A stretch of 64,000 bases of DNA. Source: Chromera velia. Lineage: Eukaryota; Sar; Chromeraceae. The notes beneath the pieces were generated by a model, which did no database searches, was not told the origin of the DNA, and saw only the letters and a program-made list of their open reading frames with translations. Of this stretch, positions 20,468-30,443 are shown in pieces. The DNA is taken from positions 10,001 to 74,000 of the forward strand of contig JAHBMJ010002314.1 of NCBI GenBank assembly GCA_018398765.1, in the 5' to 3' direction. Position numbers and translations under genes: made by a program. Position 1 is the first letter of the stretch. Each line of letters starts with the position of its first letter.

Positions 20468-22251
20468 GAAAGTCTGTCGGGAGGTGGAGAGGCAAGGGGC
20501 GCTTAACTCTCACCTTTCGGGCCCCCTGCCCACTTTGTCTGAGTTGTCGTGATGTTCTTTTGTCTTTGTTGTTTTGTTTCTTTTTGTCTATTGTGTTCAT
20601 AAAGAAAAGAAGGGAGAAGAAGAAGCATACTAGAGAAACATATAGTCTGTCTGTCTGTCTGTCTGTCTGTCTGAAAGGAAGCGAAAAAGTTAAAGTAAAG
20701 AAAAGACGATATAGTCTGTCAATCTGACCGTCTTTCTTTCTTTCTTTCTTTCTTTCTGTTTTTCTTTCTTACTGTTTTTCTTTCTTTCTTTCTTTCTTTC
20801 TTTCCTTCTTTCTTTCCTTCTTTCCTTCTTTTCTTCTTTCTTTCTTTCTTTCTTTGTTTGTTTCTTTGTTTCTTTGTTTGTTTCTTTCTTTCTTTCTTTC
20901 TTTCCTTCTTTCTGTCTTTCTGTCCGTCTGTCCTTCAGTCCGTCTGTCTGTTGAAGAAGAAACATACAGTCTGTCATCATATAGTCTGTCTGTCTGATTT
21001 TTTTTTTGAAACTGGAAAGAAGAAGGCAAAAAGAAGTCTCTTTGTTTGACATGTCGTCAGTCTGTCCGCCTGTCTGTTTGAAGGAGAGAGGGAAAAACAA
21101 CAATTCAGTCTGCCAGCTTGTCTGCCAGTCTAGGTAGACGAGAGAGGAGTTAGAGTAAAGCGATCAGGCTGCGTGGGCATCTCTCTCGTCCATCTCCCTG
21201 TTGTGTAGACGAAGGGAATAAGAGAGGCAAGAAAAAGGTACATAGAATCTGTCAGTCTACACACATGCAAGGGTGAATGAATGCCTGCGTATGTACTTGT
21301 GTACGTGTACGTGTTCATTCCATCCAATTGGATGTCTGTATGCAGGTCTGTCCAACTTGCCGTCTCTCTGCCTACTGCTCTCGGTCCTGTCAGATCCATC
21401 ACTGGACATTCACAGCAGTTGGTCAGGGCGGGTGCCATTCAGACTGGGAATCAGATACCGAGAGGGAGGGACAGACCGACACTGCAAAAACAACCTTCCC
21501 GAAAAAGGGTTCAGAAGAGAGGTGTGGGGAAAGAGAGGAAAAGGGGGAAAAGAACCCGAAAGAAGAGAAAGAGGAAGAAAACGATGATGACACTTCACCC
21601 CCAAGCCACAGGCTCTTCTGCATTCTGTTGAAGCACAACGTTTTGGACGTTCTGGAACATTTCTCGTGGAATCAGGTCCTCCGCCCAACCTTCAAAATCG
21701 TGTCTTCCACCTGCAGAGTCGGCTCTCATGACCGATTTCTCGTCGAACTCACTCGCCGGGTCACAGTCGAAGACACAGAGTCAAAGCCGATAACCACCTC
21801 CCCCCAGAAGTGCGGTGACGCCTGTGTCAACCGCAGTGGTTTTCCTCCCCCCTCTTTTGGGCCCTCTCCACCGTGCGGTGGGCCCTCTGAGGGCCCCGGC
21901 ATCCCCGAGTGCAGTCACGGGTCAAGCACCAGTGCATCGATCATGTCTCGTTCTGCCACCGACCAGAGTGTCGACTCCTGCATCCCCAATCCAGCAGATC
22001 CTCCGGCAAGTGTCGGCCAGAGTCAGCTAGCTGGGAGGGGACATTCAGACTTGGAGTTTGACAAGCACCTGGCTGCGATAATACGAGCACGGAGTCGACT
22101 CCAAACACTTCCTCTCGGCCGTTTTTCGCCTGTCTTGAAGCAGTCTGACAGCTCTGCTACTGCTCAATCATGCTCCGCATCAAACACAACAAAGAAGACC
22201 ACGCCTTTTAAAGACACAAGCAGTGAGACTGCGGAGAGAGAAGAAAAATGA
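18678..22251 (+). CDS. MYND-type zinc-finger protein
   Basis: A predicted ~795-residue protein ending in a MYND finger, usually a protein-interaction module in nuclear regulators. Exon 3 starts at 21346 after an 1095-nt intron (20251-21345, CAG|GTCCGC donor). Joining it to exon 2 assembles the finger from WCDAPKC, VCPTC, YCSRSC and IHHW, the classic Cys/His order, so the intron splits the MYND domain. The N-terminal ~550 residues are helical and unrecognised; I see no SET domain. The reading frame changes near 19340-19424. A short intron 19333-19423 (91 nt, GTTCGT..CAG) gives an open frame of 796 codons, but a frameshift or two genes cannot be excluded. The C-terminal 240 residues are Ser/Pro-rich and probably disordered. 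The long intron is packed with TCTG and TTTC microsatellites. Confidence 0.72.
20340..20935. repeat. large (TCTG)n and (TTTC)n microsatellite cluster
   Basis: TCTG/TCCG units run at 20341-20468, again at 20645-20676, then TTTC/TTCC units at about 20729-20925. All of it lies inside the intron that splits the MYND finger. Long lysine-rich frames on the minus strand here are translations of the repeat. Confidence 0.92.
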
Positions 22252-23830
22252 GAAAAAACACATTTTTTTGTTACATGGTAAGAATTTTGAAAGACATTCA
22301 AAAACGAACTTTAAATTAATAAAACGTCCAAAGGCTTACTTGACGTTGAAACTCTATCAGTGTGTGAGTCGGTTAGACAAAAACTGTGGTAGTATTATAC
22401 TACTATAATAAGTTAGTGATAAATTAATTGAATTGAATTGAATTGAATTAATTGAATTGAATTGAACTGAGGCGGATAAAGCCGGTGAGCCATCACTTAG
22501 GCTCTGGCCAACTACGGGGCATGACATGCAATGTTGGTTAAACTTGGTTTATAAAGGTAGTCGATAACAATTTTGACAACAACCTAGGCAACAATATTAT
22601 TATGCTTAGTATTATAATATACATTATAATAAATATTATAATAAATTATAATATAATCGATCCTCGACTAATAATCGCTAGAATAATCAATGTTGCTACT
22701 ATAAATTGTTTAAAATTCGGATGAACAACATTTTGGTAAGACATTTGATGATATCTAGACTTTAGCCTTTAGGTGATGAACTGTGTAGAAAAGAAACGGC
22801 CAGCATAGATGATAATCTGGGCAGTGGATTGAAGATATTCAGGTCAACAGAGATAGTTTCGTACTGAGCAGACAACGCACTCTACTTGAAAAAGAGTATT
22901 CGCTTTTATAAGGGTCACCAGCACTTGAAAGCGGCCTTTTAACGGAACTGTAGAGTCAGTGTAGAGTCACACTGTAGACGTCTAAAAATTCTAGACTTGG
23001 ACTGCATATGATTACATGGTCATTGATGATTGAGGTTTTTGTTATGCATGCTCCGTAGCTCGTGTTGCTATATATGATGTACGGATCTAGTCTGTCAAAA
23101 AGTTCCGGTACGTTCCGGTTCATCCCTTTAATTTCGAATTTAGGAGCAAACCTGCTCATCGATCACTTTTAGTGCGGCTTATCCCTCAGGCGACGGCAGG
23201 GTAGAAAGACAAGGAGAAGAGCGGAGAAGAGAGGAAAGGCAGGGCAAAAACTTCATAAAATGTTCTCTCCTTATTAAATTGGCTTGGCAAAGGCGACCCT
23301 TTGATGGCCTTTTAGACGGCCGATCTCGCCGTCTCGCGTGCATCGCATGCAACCGGCCGTCTCATGCCGTCTCGCGTCTCATGCCGTCTCGCGAGACGGC
23401 ATGCATCTCAATTCAAGTTCTGGTCTCATATTCTGGTCTCTCTCCTAAAACTTGTGCAAGGGACGTACTTCAATGACCAGCAGGAACTTTAAATTGTCTG
23501 GATCATATTCCAAGAGGCAAACAGTAGAGATGTGTGGTAAGCACATCGGAGGGTATGATACTCTCGTCCGATTTATTAAACATTCAAACATGATCTGTGA
23601 GTGACCCACGCAAGGTCATTGACTACCTCAGCAGTACACTCCCATCACCCTTAGCACCAAAGAGGCCCGAACGCATCCCCCAAGGAGCCGATTGACGTCA
23701 CGGTACGGAAGTTGGCATTTCCTCTGAGATCCCGAAGCACTACAGATTCCTTCTTTCAGTCATCCGTCTCTGGGCTTGCCGTCTCCCTGCTCGCATGCGG
23801 ACTGCTGTCTGCTGAGGTGTGCTTGTTCGA
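22252..23830. other. intergenic AT-rich region
   Basis: No gene is supported. It includes a (TTGAA)n run near 22425-22470 followed by a motif shared with 60.28 kb, long AT-rich DNA (22560-22720), and a cluster of GCCGTCTC repeats with a perfect palindrome near 23.3-23.4 kb. The promoter and 5' UTR of the HPR-pseudouridine synthase gene should lie in the last few hundred bases. Confidence 0.55.
23311..23403. repeat. GCCGTCTC repeats with a 24-bp perfect palindrome
   Basis: At 23380-23403 the 12-mer CATGCCGTCTCG is followed directly by its reverse complement. Upstream, AGACGGCCG and CGGCCGTCT form a further inverted pair. The unit GCCGTCTCGCG occurs three times in about 80 bp. Confidence 0.88.
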
Positions 23831-26800
23831 ATGTCACTGCTGTCTCTGGGAAAGGGGGTGTGGCGTCCTCGGCAGCTCTGTCTGAGGACCGCAGACAGAG
23901 CCTCGTCGTCTGTTGCTGTCTGCACAACCGCCCGTCTACGTGAGAATGAGCTAGACCAGAGAAGACAGGGTGGAAGGGCGTCTCAACAGCCGATGCAGAG
24001 ACCCAGCGTCAGACACAACGCCCCACACAGCACCAGCAGCAGCAAGCACAGCTCTGCTCCGTTCCCGAGAGGTGGCCCGAGGGAGTCGCCTCTTGACAGA
24101 GACGCCTGCATCCGAGTGAAAAGAGTGTACGTCAGTGTGAGACGGCCGGAGTGCAGGATAAATGAGAGCGTGGTTGGTGTGCACATCAATGTACATTCAG
24201 GGAAATGAATTGATGGTGGATAGGGTGTTTTCCCGTGTGTGTCGACATGCACACTTTCATGAGAACAAGACTTGAGGCCGGTTGGAAATGAAAGGGCCAG
24301 AGGAACGAGAGTAACCGCAATCCTACATTGAATGTGTTAATACACTGGTGTTTCTGCCTGTTGGTTTTATCTCTCATCCTCACCTTCTTTCTTGCCTGTG
24401 CGGAGTCTCTTTCCCTTGCACACTTCTTTGTAAATTCTCTCTGCCTGCAGAATAGCTGCGTGCTCGTCTGTCCAGGATCTCCACCAGATCGTCACAGAGC
24501 TAGTCACAGGAACATTTCAAGGAACAGGAAGGGGACCGGGAGAAGTGCAGCCCCAGGAGGAAGGAAAGGAAAGCAAGAGTGTGGCAAGGGGACAGGCACT
24601 GGATGTTCCGAATTGCATTTCGGCCCTGTCTGCGTTGGTTTACGTCCAGGAAGAGAACAAAGAGAGGGGGGGAAAGGGAAATGGGCGGGGGGAGAAGGAA
24701 GGGAAACGCCCTGGGGAGAGGGAGAGACGGAAAGGAGTGGAGGTGATGCAGATGCTTGTGGACGTTTTGTATCGATTCTGCCGTCAGTCTCTCGTTCGAA
24801 TTCGAAGGATTCCTCGAAAAAGCACTGCAAAGATGTTCTTGGCTACATGTTTTTCTGTTGGTGGCTCCAAAATGAAGAATAATCTTTGTTGATTACTGGA
24901 GGGACCTCTGGGTACCCTCTTTAAGCAGTTTGTATTTCTCTCGCTCTGAGGGCATGCCTGCCCCTTTTCTTGTCCTTTTTTGCATGCCCATCTGTTCGCT
25001 CTGCTGACGCACGCACGCTTCCTTTGTCGATCGATGTTCTCTTTGCGTGGCCTCTTCCTTTTATGTGGTGTTGGGGACAGTCCTTCTCTTCTCTACTTGC
25101 AGAGTGAAATCCCAAGAACGGACGCTCGAATCAGTGTTGTGCGTTTGAATAAGCTGTCTGCTTCTCCGCCCGTCCACTTTCCTTTCCCCCTTCTTCATGC
25201 CCTTCCTTCTGCTCGTTGACTTCATTGTCCTTGCGCTAGTCGTGCTTTGTAGCTCCTCTCTATTTGTTCTGCCTGCAGTGGAGTCAGAAGGCAAGCTCTC
25301 TCTGTACAAACCCCAAAACGTCTTCAAGGCCTCCCACGCCCTGGCCACACTCTCGACCAGACACTCAGAACAGCTGGGAGACGAGACACTCCAGAAAGTG
25401 TGTGCCTGTCTGAGGGCGATACAGGAGGGAGCCATTCCGATCTTAAGGAAATTTGACGCCCACCATCTCTCTATTTCCTGCTGGTCTGTTGCTACCGTGC
25501 AGACTCTGCTGCAACAGCGAGGACAGATCCGACAAGGAGCGGAGGGGTCAGAGTCAGGATCGGCAATCGATCCCAAGTTTTTCATACTGGTTGCTTCAGA
25601 GGTGTGCAGAGGAGGGGGGAGACGGCTGGAAGATTTCAAGTGGAAAAATTTAGCCAATCTCGTTTGGGCATTTGCACGGTGCGAGCAGCAGGCACCATTG
25701 TTATTTCAGTGCGTTGCTGACCACGCTATATCGATTTTGGAGAGGGAGAGGGCGGGGTTAGAGACGAAGGGATCACCCCTGACGTCTCCCCGAGAACGCT
25801 CTGGAACATCTTTGGAAGAGGAGTCGTTGACGATGTCGTCGATGTACCCGATGGACGCCTCCAACATTCTTTGGAGTTTTGCCTTTTTGAGAAGTGTTGA
25901 TTTGAGGTTGCTTGAGGCACTTTTGAGCTCTCAGCGAGTTTTGAGGGATGCAGAAAGGGGGTTTGTGAACTGGTCTGACTCCACTCTTGCTGGGGTCTGC
26001 TGGTCTATCGGCTTGTCAGGGGTGAAGAGGGAGCAAGCGGAATGCAGAGAAACGGATGAAGGGAGGGCTGCAGCGGCATGTGCTCGGTTTCTGGACTCTC
26101 TCACTGCATCTTCTGATCGCGTGAAAGCAGTTTCAGCAGGCCACTCGCTGTCCCACGTCGCTTGGGGTGCCTCGACGTTTGGATGTACTGTCAAGTCCTG
26201 TTTTTCGTTATTCAAGGGCATTTTAGAGAACACGTTGAGGCAAATGGAGGAGGATTCTGTCTTTGAGGGTGGGGGAAAGGGAAAGACCAAAATTCGAATG
26301 CAAGATGTGGGGGTGTTGCTGTGGTCCCTCATGAGAGCCGGGGCGCTTGCAGCCAAGTCAGAAGACTCGTGTCTGTTGGTATCTGAGTCGAGAGAAAGTT
26401 TCAGTTTGATTATTCGATTCCTGAATCGACACATGCGGGAGTGTACGGGGCAGGAGGTGGCCAGAGTGCTCTACTGTGTGAGCAGAAGCACAGACGAACC
26501 TCTGTCCTCTCTCGGGCTTGACTTTGCCCTCCTTGCGCAGAAGTTGAGGGGACTGCTGGGCAAAGAGGGAGGGGGAGACGGATTGGTTGGGTGGGAGGAT
26601 CGAAGGACGGGGGGAGCGTCTGTGTTCACACCTGCCGAGCTAACACAATTGGTTTGGGCACTAGGGTCGGGAGCGTCGCGTGGCTCCAGTGACCCAGAGC
26701 TTTATGGGACGACCCCTGTGCTTCCTCTGGATGTGCTTGAGGGTCTCTCTGGCAGTGCTTTGGAGTTGGTGAGGGGGGATGTGGAGTGTCGCTCGAATTT

Positions 26801-29484
26801 CGACAACTTTGTGGGTTTTGTTGATGGTCTGGTGGGGGGTATGGGGTATCGGTGTGACGAGTGGCTGGCGAGAATGGCCGAGGAAGCGGTGGCCTCGGGA
26901 GGCGAGAGAGAGAGGGAACGGCAGGCGGTGGGGGGAGATTTCGGTGTGTGTCTCGGAGGGAATCGGGGGAGGTTGGAAGAGGACGAGGCAGAGGCCGTTG
27001 GAGAGGGGGGCGCTGCGACAGATGGAGGAGAGTACAGACCCAGATGGGCATCTGTGGTGTCCTCCTCCTTTGTGGGGAGGGTGGGAGAGGGAGACCGGGG
27101 CAGGATGGAAAGGGACAGCAGAGAGGGAGACGGTCGGATAAGCAGAGTCCTGCAGCAGAAAGATCTTGAAGAAGAAGAGGATGACGAGGAGGAAGAAGCA
27201 GAGGAAGAGCAAACCGCAGTGTTTGGGAAAAAGCTGGAGGAGCCGAGGTAAGCTCAAGCTTTTTGGAAGATGTGGTGTGACCCCCAGAGAGAAAGCAAAA
27301 TTGTCCTTATGATCTGGATGGATGCGTCCTTCGCTTGTTTTTTAGATGACAGACGTGTGTCTCCGGCAAGTCCTCCCTTTATCACCTTTCTGCAATTGCA
27401 ACGAAACCTGACTGCCGAACCTACCTATCAGCTGCGTCATTGCTGGATAGACACGCACATACACACACACACGCACGCACGTACGGTGACAAACCGCTTA
27501 TGAACATTGTTCTTCGCCGTGAATGAATTGACTGATGCCCCCTTCTCGCCCCCCCCTCCGCAGGCTCCTGTACGAAGACGCTTCCCTGGCGGTGGTCTTC
27601 AAGCCTCCTGGCTGGACTGTGCACGATATCGCGTGGCGTAGCGTTGACGAGGCACTGGGGGCAGATGCGATCTTTCGGTCTGAGCTTCTCGGTGCGGGTC
27701 TTCTTGGACCGGACGGGGGTTTGGAGGAGACGGGGACAAGAAGGGGTCGGGTGATTGAAAGGATGCTGGAACCTTCTGTGAAGCCGTTGTTGAATGAATT
27801 TGTCGCACTGGTCAGTGGGACGTAGGTTTACATGCATCCTGGGCAGAGCGAGGAAGAGGGGTGTGTGCTTCTCCTTGGAATTTCTTAGACGGACAGAAGC
27901 GTGTAGATGAGCAAGTTTGGTATCCATAGAAGCACGATGAGTGAATGAGTGAGTGAGCGAGTGAGTGAGTGAGTGAGAGGGAGAGATTGTGTGCGCGAGT
28001 GCCTGTCTGCGTGTGAGCTTTCGGACTACTCTGCACATTGTTTGGGACTCGTTCCTGCCCACCCGGTGTTTTTAATTTGTCTTTACATATTCGAGAACCT
28101 GTGAGTGCTTCCGCACCTTGGATCGAAAAAACGACACCTCACTCCTTCCGTCCCTCCCTCTCGACTGTTTCCCCCCCAAGCAGAACTTCCCCTCCTTCGA
28201 CCTTGGCCTGAGACCCTCCTATGGCCATGGCGTGTGTCACCGTCTCGACCTGCCCACCTCTGGTCCTGTGGTGGTGGCAAAGAGCCTCGAGGCCTTCGTA
28301 TTCGTGCGGCTGATGTTCGCAGCAAAGAAGGCAAAAAAGGTTTGCATGTTTGGCAACACCAAGGGGGGGGTGGATGGAGGTGCTGCCTATCCGAGCCTCT
28401 TCATGTTGTTGAATCGATCGTTCTCTTTCTCTCTCTTTTGGTTTTTGTCTCCATTGCTGTTTCTTTCTGCCCCCCTGGCAACCCCTGCAGCCCTCATTCC
28501 TTCGTCCCGCCTTCTGCGGGCTCTCTGTCAGGGAAGGGAGGGTGCATGCCTCTTTTTCGTTCCGGATTCGGTCTGTGTGTTTGTGTCATTGAATTCTTTG
28601 CAGTCCTATGTCTGTCTTGTGAGAGGGCGACTGGAGGGGCCTGATCTCTCAGCTGATGGGGGCAGGGAAGGGGGGCGTCCCCAACCGACCTGGTTTCCCA
28701 TCAGTGCTCGTCTGAGGAAGATGAGGGACGTCCAAGGAAAAACATGCGTTAGAGTGGCCCCGAATGGCCGAAATGCGCTTACTGTCTGGAGGCCTGAGGG
28801 ACACTTCAGAGACCCCCTCACGGGCACAGAGTACACTCTCGTGAAGGTCCGACTGATCACAGGCCGCACCCATCAGATTCGGGCCCACCTTGCGCACATA
28901 GGCTTCCCTGTTGTGGGGGACCGCAGATACTCCGGCGGTCAAAATGGGACCACAACTCGGATGGAGGCAATCAGAGAGATTCAGTTCGAAGGAGACAGAG
29001 ACGGGGTCTGGCGGGTCGACTCAGGGCCAGACTCCTTTGGGCAGTGCATGGATGATGCGGTTGTTGAAAGAAGGGTAGGCGAACTCATTTGGGAAGGAGA
29101 GGGGAAAGAGAGGAGCCAAGAAAAGCGGCAGCAACAACAGCGCCAAGAGGCAGAATTGAATCCTGGGAGGGGGGGGTCGTTCTTTTCTCCTCCAGAAAGA
29201 GCCGCAGGATCCGAGGATGAGCATGCCGAGATTTGGTCAGTCACTCTTTCAGTCAGAACAACAAACAAGCGCGTTGCTTCCCTTTTTCTGATAGTTAAGT
29301 CTGCGGTGTGGCGGTGATTCATTCTTGAAGGTGAGTGATCTATCCGTCTACCCGCATGTATCCAGTGGCATCTAGAACGAAAACCAGTGAGGGAACGAAA
29401 CTGGACGAGGAAGAGCGACAGTTTAATGTACTTTCGCGCCTTTCTGCCCCCCCCCCAACTTTCCCTCCCTCTCGCTGTCTGTAC

Positions 29485-29517
<33 letters not shown>

Positions 29518-29867
29518 AAAGAGAGAGAGTCACTGACTGAGAGTGCGCGCGCCCATGCGCTCGCACCTGCGTGTGCATCCATGCCTTCGTCTCTTCAGAT
29601 ACGTGAATATCTTTATTGTTTGCTCTCTGACTTCTTTTCAGGTGTCCGCGTCTCTTTCTCCACTGCGACTCCTTGTCCCTCCCGTCTCTGGAAGAATTCA
29701 AGTCCCGGCGCTTGACTCAGCAGATGGGTCCAAATCGTACGCTGCGAGAATTCGAATCGGAAGTGAACGTCGAATCTCCGCTTCCTGCCGATCTTGAAAG
29801 AGCTTTATGTTACCTCGAGCCTGTCAGTCCGGGGCCTCCGGGCGTCAAAACGAACCAGAACCAATGA
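23831..29867 (+). CDS. heptatricopeptide-type helical-repeat protein fused to RluA-family RNA pseudouridine synthase
   Basis: A predicted organellar RNA-binding enzyme that isomerises uridine to pseudouridine. Exons: 23831-24126, 24451-~24860, 25279-27247, 27564-27810, 28184-28339, 28604-29235 and 29642-29867. From exon 3 onward all junctions keep frame; the exon 2 donor is unresolved. The N-terminus is Arg/Ser-rich with few acidic residues, like a mitochondrial presequence. Exons 2-3 carry about eight degenerate helical repeats with a conserved Trp (NLANLVWAFARC, ASNILWSFAF, LSHVAWGAST, VGVLLWSLMR, LTQLVWALGS), as in FASTK/RAP-type HPR proteins. An acidic linker joins them to the synthase: RLLYEDASLAVVFKPPGWTV, then HRLDLPTSG with the catalytic Asp, SYVCLVRG, TGRTHQIRAH and the C-terminal CPRLFLHC. 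The CCG-AG|G-CTC junction at 27247/27564 shows the fusion is one reading frame. I see no S4 domain or RAP domain. Confidence 0.88.
27934..27978. repeat. (GAGT)n microsatellite
   Basis: A run of GAGT units with one variant, in the intron downstream of the GTCAGT donor at 27811 of the pseudouridine synthase gene. Confidence 0.88.
29488..29515. repeat. (GT)n microsatellite
   Basis: About 14 GT units within the last intron (29236-29641) of the pseudouridine synthase gene. Confidence 0.92.
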
Positions 29868-29976
29868 TGTGCTGCATCATGTGCACCTTGCGGGACGGTT
29901 TTAGGCAGACCTTAAAAGTTGTAAAGGTTATCGAAATTACGGTATAAACTACTTCTCAACTTCGGTATAAGTCTAA

Positions 29977-30443
29977 CCCTACAGGTAGCTAGGATTTTGC
30001 GGGATTTTAGCTAGCCCAGGATTTTAGCGGATTTTACGGGATTTTGGCCAGGATTTTAGCAGATTTAGGCGGATTTTGCCCAGGATTCTGCCGGACTATT
30101 TCTCTAGGATTTTAGAATCTAAAATCCTGGCTCTAGGGATTATAAAGACTAAAATCCTGGATCCTAGGATTTTAGAAATGAATCCCACGATTTTATGGGA
30201 TTATATCTTTCCTGTAAAATCCCGTAAAATCCCGTATAGTTCCGTAAAATCCTAGGAAGAGGCTAGGATTTTAGCTTTCTTCCAGGATTTTAGATTCTAA
30301 AATCCTAGGTGTAGGGATTATATTTTTAACGTTAAGAGTCCGGCAGAATTCTGGGCAAAATCCGCTAAAATCCTGGCCAAAATCCTGTAAAATCTGCTAA
30401 AATCCTGGGCTAAAATCCTGCAAAATCCTGGCTATCTGCAGGG
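29977..30443. mobile_element. foldback (MITE-like) element with ~105-120 bp terminal inverted repeats
   Basis: The left end (from CCCTACAGGTAGC at 29977) and the reverse complement of the right end (CCCTGCAGATAGCC, ending 30443) align over about 105-120 bp. Identity is high and there are two small indels. Each arm is itself built from repeated GGATTTTAGC-like units. The ~230-bp centre holds two further near-perfect hairpins, AGGATTTTAGA with a 1-nt spacer and its complement. There is no coding capacity, so it would depend on a transposase elsewhere. I could not identify a convincing target-site duplication. Confidence 0.8.

Noticed and set aside
20690-21103. Long Lys/Glu/Arg-rich frame on the minus strand
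   Set aside because: It is the translation of the TTTC/TCTG microsatellite inside the MYND-gene intron.
26661-27257. 198-codon minus-strand ORF (Pro/His-rich)
   Set aside because: Antisense shadow of the HPR-synthase exon; the plus frame has the repeat motifs and splices into RluA.
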